The notes beneath the pieces are model-generated. The model was not told the origin of the DNA. It did not search any database and saw only the letters and a program-made list of their open reading frames with translations. A DNA stretch of 64,000 bases from Psophocarpus tetragonolobus (lineage: Eukaryota > Streptophyta > Magnoliopsida > Fabales > Fabaceae): positions 31,324,212 to 31,388,211 of the forward strand of contig CM075689.1 in NCBI GenBank assembly GCA_037954015.1, in the 5' to 3' direction. Every line of letters begins with the position of its first letter. The stretch's first letter is position 1. The position numbers were made by a program, and so were the translations under genes. Below are positions 37,041 through 47,100 of this stretch, piece after piece.

Positions 37041-39429
37041 AGAAGAAGAAGTTGTGAAAGGAGAAGAAATGGAAGAAGAGGAAGAAGCAGAAGTGTAAGC
37101 AGAAGAAGCGGAAGAAGGAGACCAAAATGAAGAAGAACAACAAGTAGAAGTAGAAGAAGTGGTAGAAGGAGAGAATAAGAGGAATAGGAGGAAGTAGTGG
37201 AATGAAAGGAGATGAAGAAGAACAAGTGGAAGAAGGAGAATGGGAGGAGGAAGAAGAGGTGGCAGAAGCAGAAGAAGAGGAAGCAGAAGATGTGGAAGAA
37301 CAAGAAGAAAAGGAAGAAGTGCAAGTGGACCAACAACAACAATAGGAAGAAGAAGAAGAAGTGGAAGAGTGAGAAAAAGAGGAGGAAGAAGAAGCAATTG
37401 AAGGAAAGGGGATTAAGAAGAAGTGGAACAAGGAGGAGAAGAGAAAGGGGAGGAAGAAGAAGTAGTGTAGGCAGAAGAAGGGCAAGAAGGAGAAGAGAGG
37501 GAAGAAGAAGAACAAGTGGATGTAGTAGAGGTGGAAGAAGGTGAACAAGAGGAAGTAGAAGAAGTAGTTGAAGGAGTGGGGATGATGGAGAAGAAGTGGA
37601 AGAAGGAGGAAGGAAAAAAAGAAAGGAAAGGAGAGGATGAAGAAGAAGTGGAAGAAAGAGAACAAGAAGAGGCAGGAGAAGTGGAAGAAAGATAAGAAGA
37701 GGAAGAAGAAGGAGAGTAACTAGAAGAAGTGGAAGAAGGAGAAGAAAAGGAAGAAGAAGAACATGTGGAAAGTGAAGAAGGAGAAGAAATGGAAGAAGAG
37801 GAAGAAGAAGAAGTTGTGGAAGGAGAAGAAATGGAAGAAGAGGAAGAAGAAGAAGTGTAAGCAGAAGAACCGGAAGAAGGAGACGAAAATGAAGAAGAAC
37901 AACAAGTAGAAGTAGAAGAAGTGGTAGAAGGAGAGAATAAGAGGAATAGGAGGAAGTAGTGGAATGAAAGGAGATGAAGAAGAAGTGGAAGAAGGAGAAC
38001 GCGAGGAGGGAGAGGAGGTGGCAGAACGAGAAGAAGAGGAAGAACAAGAAGTGGAAGAACGAGAAGAAAAGGAAGAACTTCAAGTGGAAGAAGGAGAACA
38101 ATAGGAAGAAGAAGAAGAAGTGGAAGAAAGAGAACAAGAGGAGGCAGGAGAAGTGGAAGAAAGGTAAGAAGAGGAAGAAAAAGGAGAGTAAGTAGAAGAA
38201 GTGGAAGAACGAGAAGAAAAGGAAGAAGAAGACGATGTGCAAAGTGAAGAAGGTGAACAAGAGGAGGAAGAAGAAGTAGTGGAAGGAGGTGAGATGAAGA
38301 AGAAGAATTCGAACAAGGAGAAAAGGAGGAAAAGAAGAAAGAGGAGAAGGGAAGGGAAGAAGAACTAGAAGAAGAAGAAGTGGAAGAACGAGAAGAAAAG
38401 GAAGAAGTGCAAATGGAAGAGGGAAACAATAGGAAGAAGATGAAGAAGTGGAAGAATAAGAAAAAGAGGAGGAAGAAGAAGCAATTGAAGGAAAGGGGAT
38501 GAAGAAGAAGTGGAACAAGGAGGGGAAGAAGAAGGGGAGGAAGAAGAAGTAGTGTAGGCAGAAAAAGGGCAAGAAGGAGAAGAGAGGGAAGAAGAAGAAG
38601 AAGTGGATGTAGTAGAAGTGGAAGAAGGTGAACAAGAGGAAGAAGAAGAAGTACTTGAAGGAGTGGGGATGATGGAGAAGAAGTGGAAGAAGGAGAACAA
38701 GAGGTAGAAATGCAAGTGGAAGCAGAAGAAGGAGAAAAAGAGGGACATGACGAAGGAAAGGAAGAAGAAGAAGCAGATGAAGAGGAAGAAAGAATGGAAA
38801 GGAGAGGATGAAAAAGAAGCGGAAGAAAGAGAACAAGAGGAGGCAGGAGAAGTGGAAGAAAGATAAGAAGAGGAAGAAGAAGGAGAGTAACTAGAACAAG
38901 TGGAAGAAGGAGAAGAAAAGGAAGAAGAAGAAGATGTGGAAACTAAAGAAGGTGAACAACAGGAGGAAGAAGAAGTAGTGGAAGGAGGTGAGATGAAGAA
39001 GAAGAATTGGAACAAGGAGAACGGGAGGTAGAAATACAAGTGGAAGCAGACAACGGAGAAAAAGAGGGATATGACGAACGAAAGGAAGAAGAAGAAGGAG
39101 ATGAAGAAGAAGAAAAGAAGCGAAAGGAGAGGATGAAGAAGAAGTGGAAGAAAGAGAACAAGAGGCGGCAGGAGAAGTGGATGAAAGATAAGAAGAGGAA
39201 GAAGAAGGCGAGTAACTAGAAGAAGTGGAAGAAGGAGAAGAAAAGGAAGACGAAGATGTCGAAAGTGAAGAAGTTGAAGAAGGTGAACAAGAAAGGAAGA
39301 AGAAGTAGTTGGAGGAGGTGATATGAAGAAGAAGAATTGGAACAAGGAAAGAAGGAGGAAAAGGAAGGAGGGGAAGGGAAAGGAAGAAGAAGCAGAAGAA
39401 GTGGAAGCTGGAGGAGAAGAGGAAGAAGA

Positions 39430-40710
39430 AGAAGAAGTGTAAGCATAAGATTTGGGTGAAGGAGAAGAAGAGGAAGAGCAACAATGGGAAGCAACAGAAG
39501 TGGGGGATGGAGAAAAAGAGGAAGGAGAAGGCGGAAAGGAAAGACGAAGAAGTTGTGGAAGGATAAGAAATGGAAGAAGAAGAAGTGTAAGCAGAAGAAG
39601 CGAAAGAAGGAGACGAAAATGAAGAAGAAGTAGAAGAAGTGGAATTTGGACGAGCAGAGGAAGAAGAAGAAGAAGTGTAAGCATAAGATTTGGGGGAAGG
39701 AGAAGAAGAGGAAGAGCAACAATGGGAAGCAACAGAAGTGGGGGGTGGAGAAAAAGAGGAAGGAGAAGACAAAAAGGAAAGAAGAAGAAGTTGTGGAAGG
39801 AGAAGAAATGGAAGAAGAGGAAGAAGAAGAAGTGTAAGCAGAAGAAGCGGAAGAAGGAGACGAAAATGAAGAACAACAAGTAGAAGTAGAAGAAGTGGTA
39901 GAAGGAGAGAATGAGAGGAATAGCAGGAAGTAGTGGAATGAAAGGAGATGAAGAAGAAGAAGAAGAAGGAGATGAAGAGGAAGAAAAGAAAGGAAAGGAG
40001 AGGATGAAGAAGAAGAGGAAGAAGTGGAACAAGAGGAGGCAGGAGAAGTGGACAAAAATATAAGAAGTGGAAGAAGAAGGAGAGTAACTAGAAGAAGTGG
40101 AAGAAGTAGGAGAAAAGGAAGAAGAAGAAGATGTGGAAAGTGAAGAAGGTGAACAAGAGGAGGAAGAAGAAGTAGTGGAAGGAGGTGAGATGAAGAAGAA
40201 GAATTGGAACAAGAAGAAAAGGAGGAAAAGGAAGAAGGAGGGGAAGGGAAGGGAAGAAGAAGCAGAAGAAGTGGAATTTGGAGGAGAAGAGGAAGAAGAA
40301 GAAGAAGTGTAAGCATAAGATTTGGGTGAAGGAGAAGAAGAGGAAGAGCAACAATGGGAAGCAACAGAAGTGGGGGATGGAGAAAAAGAGGAAGGAGAAG
40401 GCGGAAAGGAAAGACGAAGAAGTTGTGGAAGGATAAGAAATGGAAGAAGAAGAAGTGTAAGCAGAAGAAGCGAAAGAAGGAGACGAAAATGAAGAAGAAG
40501 TAGAAGAAGTGGAATTTGGACGAGCAGAGGAAGAAGAAGAAGAAGTGTAAGCATAAGATTTGGGGGAAGGAGAAGAAGAGGAAGAGCAACAATGGGAAGC
40601 AACAGAAGTGGGGGATGGAGAAAAAGAGGAAGGAGAAGACGGAAAGGAAAGAAGAAGACGTTGTGGAGGGAGAAGAAATGGAGGAAGAGGAAGAAGAAGA
40701 AGTATAAGCA
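39430..40710 (-). repeat. Tandem duplication with 870-bp offset
   Basis: Rare variants recur 870 bp apart: GATTTGGGTGAAGG (39451 and 40321), GGAAAGACGAAGAAG (39535 and 40405), GGATAAGAAATGG, and GAATTTGGACGAGCAGAGG (39642 and 40512). Flanking sequence upstream of about 39430/40300 is not shared at the same level. Confidence 0.75.
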
Positions 40711-43021
40711 GAAGAAGCGGAAGAAGGATACAAAAATGAAGAAGTGGTAGGAAGAAGAAGTAGTGTAGGCAGAAGAAGGGAAAGAAGGAGAAGAGAGGGA
40801 ACAAGAACAACAAGTGGATGTAGTAGAGGTGGAAGAAGGTGAACCAAGAAGAAGAAGTAGTTGAAGGAGTGGGGATGATGGAGAAGAAGTGGAAGAAGGA
40901 GAACAAAAGGTAGAAATGCAAGTGGGAGCAGAAGATGGAGAAAAAGAGGGATATGACGAAGGAAAGGAAGATGAAGTGGAAGAAAAGAAAGGAAAGGAGA
41001 GGATGAAGAAGAAGTGGAAGAAAGAGAATAAGAGGAGGCAGGATAAGTGGAAGAAAGATAAGTAGAGGAAGAAGAAGGAGAGTAACTAGAAGAAGTGGAT
41101 GAAGGAGAAGAAAAGGAAGAAGAAGAAGATGTGGAAAGTGAATAAGTTGAAGAAGGTGAACAAGAGGAGGAAGAAGAAGTAGTAGAAGGAGGTGAGATGA
41201 AGAAGAAGAATTGGAAGAACGAGAAAAAGAGGAAAAGGAAGAAGGAGGGGAAGGGAAGGGAAGAAGAAGAAGAAGTGTAAGCATAAGATTTGGGGTAAGG
41301 AGAAGAAGAGGAAGAGCATCAATGTGAGGCAACAGAAGTAGGGGATGGAGAAAAAGCGGAAGGAAAAGACGGAAAGGAAACAAGAAAAAGTTGTGGAAGG
41401 AGAAGAAATGGAAGAAGAGGAACAAGAAGAAGTGTAAGCAGAAGAAGCAGAAGAAAGAGACGAAAATGAAGAAGAACAACAAGTAGGAGTAGAAGAAGTG
41501 GTAGAAGGAGAGAATAAGAGGAATAGGAGGAAGTAGTGGAATGAAAGGAGATGAAGAAGAAGTGGAAGAAGGAGAACGGGAGGAGGGAGAAGAGGTGGCA
41601 GAACGAGAAGAAGAGGAAGAAGAAGAAGTGGAAGAAAGAGAAGAAAAGGAAGAAGTGCAGGTGGAAGAAGGAGAACAAGAGGAAGAAGAAGAAGAAATGG
41701 AAGAATGAGAAAAAGAGGAGAAAGAAGAAGCAATGGAAGGAAATGGGATGTAGAAGAAGTGGAACAAGGAGGAGGAGAAGAAGGGGAGGAAGAAGAAGTC
41801 GTGTAGGCAGAAGAAGAGCAAGAAGGAGAAGAGGGGAAGAAGAAGAAAAACATGATGTAGTAGAAGTACGAGAAGGTGAACACGAGGAAGAAGAAGAAGT
41901 AGTTGAAGGAGTGGGGATGATGGAGAAGAAGTGAAAGAAGGAGAACAAGAGGTGGAAATGCAAGTGGAAGCAGAAGAAGGAGAAAAAGAGGGATATGACG
42001 AAGGAAAGGAAGAAGAAGAAAGAGATGAAGAGGAAGAAAAGAAAGGAAAGGAGAGGAAGAAGAAGAAGTGGAAGAAAGAGAACAAGAGGAGGCAGGAGAA
42101 GTGGAAGAAGAAGTTGGAAGTAGAAGAAGTTGGAGAAAAAAAGGAAGGAGAAGATGGAAAGGAAAGAAGAAGAAGTTGTGGAAGGAGAAGACATGGAAGA
42201 GGAGGAAGAAGAAGAAGTGTAAGTAGAAGAAGCGAAAGAAGGAGACGAAAGTGAAGAAGAACAAGAAGTAGAAGTAGAAGAAGTGGTACAAGGAGAGAAT
42301 AAGAGGAATAGGAGGAAGTAGTGGAAGGAAAGGAGATGAAGAAGAAAAAGTGGAAGAAGGAGAACAGGAGGAGGAAGAAGAGAAGGAGAAGAAGAGAAGA
42401 AGAAGAAGTGGAAGAACGAGAAGAAAAGGAAGAAGTGCAAGTGGAAGAAGGAGAACAATAGGAAGAAGAAAAAGAGGAGGAAGAAGAAGCAATGGAACAT
42501 AAGGGGATGAAGAAGAAGTGGAACAAGGAGGAGAAGTAGAAGGGGAGGAAGAAGAAGTAGTATAGGTAAAAGAAGGGCAAGAAGGAGAAGAGAGGGAAGA
42601 AGAAGAACAAGTGAATGTAGTAGAAGTGGAAGAAGGTGAACAAGAGGAAGAAGAAGTAGTAGTTGAAGGAGTGGGGATGATGGAGAGGAAGTGGAAGAAG
42701 GAGAGCAAGAGGTAAAATTGAACATGGAAGCAGAAGAAGAAGAAAAAGAGGGATATGACGAAGGAAAGGAAGAAGAAGAAGGAGATGAAGAGGAAGAAAA
42801 GAAAGGAAAGGAGAGGATGAAGAAGAAGTGGAAGAAAGATAACAAGAGGCGGCAGGAGAAGTTCAAGAAAGATAAGAAGAGGAAAAAGAGGGAGAGTAAC
42901 TAGAAGAAGTGGAAGAAGGAGAAGAAAAGGAAGAAGAAGAAGATGTGGAAAGTGAAGAAGCTGAAGAAGGTGAACACGAGGAGGAAGTAGAAGTAGTGGA
43001 AGGAGGTGAGATGAAGAAGCA

Positions 43022-43026
43022 GAATT
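43022..43026. repeat. Target-site duplication, left copy (GAATT)
   Basis: GAATT immediately left of the LTR-like insert and matching GAATT at 44187-44191. In uninterrupted units the same place reads AGAAGAATTGGAACAAGG, so the two flanks rejoin to restore the repeat when the insert and one GAATT are removed. Confidence 0.92.
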
Positions 43027-43764
43027 TGACGTGAATCCTCTTGCGGAATTAGAATTCTGGACAAGGACCTCCAAGAATTGTATTGGCTGCCTTATGAAAA
43101 TTTTGAACCAAAGAAAGGAAGAATTCATTGAGCAACGAAGCATGGAATCGATTGGAAAGTGAATCAAAGACTTAGCGTGAAATGACGGCTTCAAACAAAT
43201 GCATAATTTTGATTAAATATTCCAGCACAGGTTAAAAGACAAATGACGCCCAGTTTGCTAATTGAAAAGAATATAATTCTGACCAGAAAAGGGCAATCAG
43301 CGCTTGATAGAAATAATTGCAACAACGCTTCAAAGTTAAATTGATTGAAAATGTGCAGAACGTTGGCTCATTACTAAGAATTATCACAATAAAAGGTTAC
43401 ACACAAATCAAGCAAAATTGCGGCAGATTTAAATCACAATTTTAGCACTTAATTGGAAACCCAAAATAGATGCAGAAATTCAAAACAAAAACACAGCGTG
43501 CCGGGTCAGAAATTCTGCGTGAGAATCGACTTCAATTGGAACAATGAACAAAACAGAAAATTGAAGAAACAAGACAGAAAATGGTGAAAGGAGGCGTCAC
43601 ACTTCCAAGAGGAAGATAAGCCTGAGAATACACACACAAAGGTATGGATGGCCTTTGATAATTCTCAAAGAAAAATCCTTGGTTGTTAAGAAACCAGGAA
43701 GAAGCACTCTCAAGAGTCTATTTTTCTGAATCAGTCGTCCCCCCTTGCCCAGCTGAGCGCCCCC

Positions 43765-43771
43765 CTTATAT
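43765..43771 (-). promoter_or_regulatory. Putative TATA box of the LTR promoter
   Basis: The minus strand reads CCATATAAGGGGGGCGC, with ATATAAG at 43771-43765. This is the usual place for the U3/R promoter in an LTR. Transcription from it would run toward lower coordinates into 18395-43026 and copy the polypyrimidine strand. Position and sequence are seen; activity is inferred. Confidence 0.6.
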
Positions 43772-43978
43772 GGCTGTTTGCTTCCCCAAATTTGATGCAA
43801 CCCCTAACTTAATTAAAAGCTAAATAATTGTCCAATAAAAATACTAACATAACAGCCCAAATAATTAACAAAAATCTGGTCCCTATTTGCCCAAGCTGGC
43901 CGCACATTTTTAAGAATTTGTAACAGCCACTTATACAATTTATTTGAAATAATTTACTAATAAAATCAGCCCAAATTA

Positions 43979-44185
43979 TTATAGAGATGTTGGTCGCTCA
44001 CCTCCCTCTTCAAACAGGATGCAATTGACAATTTTATCCCCACAGTCTGCAAGATTTGGCTCTCTTTGAAAAATCCCTGTCAACACTTGTTGCAAAGCTT
44101 CCTTAGCTCTCTTTTTCCTTGCCCTTGTCATGGGTTCTCCAAGCCCATCAAGTGCTTCAAGCTTTTTGTCCTTCATGTCCTCATC
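43979..44185 (-). pseudogene. C-terminal tail of retroelement polyprotein encoded in LTR U3 (fragment)
   Basis: The minus-strand frame beginning one base inside the LTR encodes 68 residues and ends at TAA. It starts DEDMKDKK, includes the basic motif GEPMTRARKKRAKEALQQVL, and ends in GGERPTSL. A short P-x-TRxRxKx-x-x-EAL segment near the end of the polyprotein is familiar from plant Ty3/gypsy elements, where it lies after the integrase domain. In some plant elements the reading frame is known to run into the 3' LTR. Here the rest of gag-pol is absent, so this is a coding relic with no start codon of its own. The Ser-rich satellite upstream happens to be open in the same frame, giving a spurious 1398-residue fusion. 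It could instead be a chance frame, but the composition differs sharply from the satellite and the motif is specific. Confidence 0.72.
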
Positions 44186-44186
44186 A

Positions 44187-44191
44187 GAATT
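44187..44191. repeat. Target-site duplication, right copy (GAATT)
   Basis: GAATT immediately right of the LTR end (CATCA/GAATT), followed by GGAACAAGGAGAAAAGG, which is the normal continuation of the satellite unit. Confidence 0.92.
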
Positions 44192-47100
44192 GGAACAAGG
44201 AGAAAAGGAGGAAAAGGAAGAAGGAGGGGAAGGGAAGGGAAGGGAAGAAGAAGCAAAAGAAATGGAATCTGGAGGAGAAGAGGAAGAACAAGAAGAAGTG
44301 CAAGCATAAGATATGGGGGAAGGAGAAGAAGAGGAAGAGCAAGAATGGGAAGCAACAGAAGTGGGGGATGGAGAAAAAGAGAAAGGAGAAGACGAAAAGG
44401 AAAGAAGAAGAAGTTGTGGAAGGAGAAGAAATGCGAGAAGAGGAAGAAGAAGAAGTGTAAGCAGAAGAAGTGGAAGAAGGAGACGAAAATGAAGAAGAAC
44501 AACAAGTAGAAGTATAAGAAGTGGTAGAAGGACAGAATAAGAGGAATAGGAGGAAGTAGTGGAATAAAAGGAGATGAAGAAGAAGAAGTGGAAGAAGGAG
44601 AACGGGAGGAGGACGCAGAGGTGGCAAAAGGAGAAGAAGAGGAAGAAGAAGAAGTGGAAGAACGAGAAGAAAAGCAAGAAGTGAACTGGAAGAAGGAGAA
44701 CAATAGGAAGAAGAAGAAGAAGTGGAAGAATGAGAAAAAGAGGAGGAAGAAGAAGCAATGGAAGGAAAGGGGATGAAGAAGAAGTGGAACAAGGAGGAGA
44801 AGAAGAAGGGGAGGAAGAAGAAGTAGTGTAGGCAAAAGAAGGGCAATAAGGAGTAGAGAGGGAAGAAGAAGAACAAGTGGATGTAGTAGAAGTGGAAGAA
44901 GGTGAACAAGAGGAAGAACAAGAAGTAATTGAAAGAGTGGGGATCATGGAGAAGAAGTGGAAGAAGGAGAACAAGAGGTAGAAATGCAAGTGGAAGCAGA
45001 AGAACGAGAAAAAGAGGGATATGACGAAGGAAAGGAAGAAAAAGAAGGAGATAAAGAGGAAGAAAAGAAAGGAAAGGAGAGGATGAAGAAGAAGTAGAAG
45101 AAAGAGAACAAGAGGAGGCAGGAGAAGTGGAAGAAAGATAAGAAGAGGAAGAAGAAGGAGAGTAACTAGAAGAAGTGGAAGAAGGAGAAGAAAAGGAAGA
45201 AGAAGAAGATGCAGAAAGTGAAGAAGTTGAAGAAGGTGAACAAGAGGAGGAAGAAGAAGTAGTGGAAGGAGGTGAGATGAAGAAGAAGAATTGGAACAAG
45301 GAGAAAAGGAGGAAAAGGAAGAAGGAGGAGAAAGGAAGGGAAGAAGAAGCAGAAGAAGTGCAATCTGGAGGAGAAGTGGAAGAAGAAGAAGAAGTGTAAG
45401 CAGAAGATTTGGGGGAAGGAGAAGAAGAGGAAGAGCAACAATGGCAAGCAACAGAATTGGGGGATGAAGAAAAAGAGGAAGGAGAAGACGAAAAGGAAAG
45501 AAGAAGAAGTTATGGAAGGAAAAGAAGCGTACGCAGAAGAAGCAGAAGAAGGAGACGAAAATGAAGAAGAACAACAAGTAGAAGTAGAAGAAGTGGTAAA
45601 AGGAGAGAATTTGAGGAATAGGAGGAAGTAGTGGAATGAAAGGAGATGAAAAAGAAGAAGTGGAAGATAGGAGAATGGGAGGAGGAAGAAGAGGTGGTAG
45701 AAGGAGAAGAAGAGGAAGAAGAAGAAGTGGAAGAACGAGAAGAAAAGGAAAAAGTGCAAGTGGAAGAAGGAGAACAATAGGAAGAAGAAGAAAAAGTGGA
45801 AGAATGAGAAAAGGAGGAGGAAGAAGAAGCAATGGAAGGAAAGGGGAATGAAGAAGAAGCAATGGAAGGAAAGGGGAATGAAGAAGAAGTGGAACAAGGA
45901 GGAGAAGAAGAAGGGAAGGAAGAATAAGTACTCTAGGCAGAAGAACGGCAAGAAGGAGAAGAAGAACAAGTGGATGTAGTAGAAGTGGAAGAAGGTGAAC
46001 AAGAGGAAGAAGAAGAAGTAGTTGAAGGAGTGGGGATGATGGAGAAGAAGTGGAAGAAGGAGAACAAGAGGTAGAAATGCAAGTGGAAGCAGAAGAAGGA
46101 GAAAAAGAGGGATATGACGAAGGAAAGGAAGAAGAAGAAGGAGATGAAGAGGAAGAAAAGAATGGAAAGGAGAGGATGAAAAAGAAGCGGAAGAAAGAGA
46201 ACAAGAGAGGGAAGTGGTAAAAGTTGTGGAATGAAAGGAGATGAAGAAGAAGAAGTGGAAGAAGTGAAAGAAGGAGAACGGGAGGAGGGAGAAGAGGTGG
46301 CAGAAGGAGAAGAAGAGGAAGAAGAAAAAGTGGAAGAACGAGAAGAAAAGGAAGAGATAGTGCAAGTGGAAGAAGGAGAACAATAGGAAGAAGGAGAAGA
46401 AGAAGTGGAAGAATGAGAAAAAAAGCAGGAAGAAGAAGCAATGGAAGGAAAGGGGATGAAGAAGAAGTGGAACAAGGAGGAGAAGAAGAAGAGGAGGAAG
46501 AAGAAGTAGTGTTGGCAGAAGAAGGGCAAGAAGGAGAAGAGAGGGAAGAAGAAGAAGAAGTGGATGTAGTAGAGGTGGAAGAAGGTGAACAAGTGAAGAA
46601 GAAGTACTTGAAGGAGTGGGGGGGAGAAGAGGTGGCAGAAGGAGAAGAAGAGGAAGAAGTAGAAGTGGAAGAACGAGAAGAAAAGGAAGAAGTGCAAGTG
46701 GAACAACGAGAACAATAGGAAGAAGAAGAAGAAGTGGAAGAATGAGAAAAAGAGGAGGAAGAAGAAGCAATGGAAGGAAAGGGGATGAAGAAGAAGTGGA
46801 ACAAGGAGGAGAAGAAGGAGGGGAGGAAGAAGAAGTAGTGTAGGCAGAAGAAGGGCAAGAAGGAGAAGAGAGAGAAGAAGAAGAAAAAGTGGATGTAGTA
46901 GAAGTGGAAGAAGGTGAACAAGAGGAAGAAGAAGAAGTAAGTGAAGGAGTGGGGATGATGGAGAAGAAGTGGAAGAAGGAGAACAACAGGTAGAAGTGCA
47001 AGTGGAAGCAGAAGAAGGAGAAAAAGAGGGATATGACGAAGGAAAGGAAGAAGAAGAAGGAGATGAAGGGGAAGAAAAGAATGGAAAGGAGAGGATGAAG

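Larger units (their letters stand above)
18395..43026 (-). repeat. Diverged inverted satellite array (arm 2, left part)
   Basis: The same family in reverse orientation. The anchor GGAGAGTAACTAG (or GTAGCTAG), the complement of the arm-1 CTAGTTACTCTCC, recurs near 18850, 19576, 20657, 22421, 23568, 24585, 25793, 27719, 28765, 31421, 33052, 34882, 35705, 37711, 38882, 39208, 40079, 41081 and 42892. Spacing is irregular, from about 330 to 2660 bp, showing many internal deletions and duplications. Units differ at many positions, unlike arm 1. No gene is seen. Pyrimidine-strand open frames are repeatedly broken by substitutions and length changes not multiples of three, as expected of non-coding sequence. 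Confidence 0.95.
43027..44186 (-). mobile_element. Solo LTR of a plant Ty3/gypsy-like retrotransposon
   Basis: A 1160-bp, AT-rich, non-satellite block placed exactly inside the repeat motif AGAAGAATT/GGAACAAGG. Read on the minus strand it starts TGATGAGG and ends GATTCACGTCA, giving canonical TG...CA ends and a near-inverted TGATG/CGTCA pair, flanked by 5-bp GAATT duplications as LTR integrases produce. The minus strand has a TATAAG box about 416 bp from the 5' end, placing U3 at roughly 440 bp and R-U5 at roughly 720 bp. The first 207 bp of U3 encode a polyprotein tail. No primer-binding site, internal domain or second LTR adjoins either end, so it is a solo LTR left by LTR-LTR recombination. 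The plant Ty3/gypsy assignment is inferred from the tail motif; the exact clade is not determined. Confidence 0.88.

Noticed and set aside
41086..43194. 702-codon minus-strand frame beginning MKPSFHAK in the LTR and continuing into the satellite
   Set aside because: About 57 residues come from LTR R-U5 sequence and the rest from satellite; it is a chance read-through fusion, not a gene.
43597..43800. 67-codon minus-strand open frame inside the LTR, starting MHQIWGSK
   Set aside because: It spans the TATA box region of the LTR, has no recognisable domain, and is of a length expected by chance.
43871..43960. AATAAA-like motif (minus strand, AAATAAATTG near 43937-43946) as the LTR polyadenylation signal
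   Set aside because: It lies upstream of the TATA box in the minus-strand direction, so it cannot end an RNA started there. I found no convincing AATAAA in the expected R region.
43027..44186. Non-LTR element, MITE or DNA transposon as the identity of the insert
   Set aside because: TG...CA ends, a 5-bp duplication, an internal TATA box and a polyprotein tail at the U3 end fit an LTR. There are no long terminal inverted repeats, poly-A tail or transposase.
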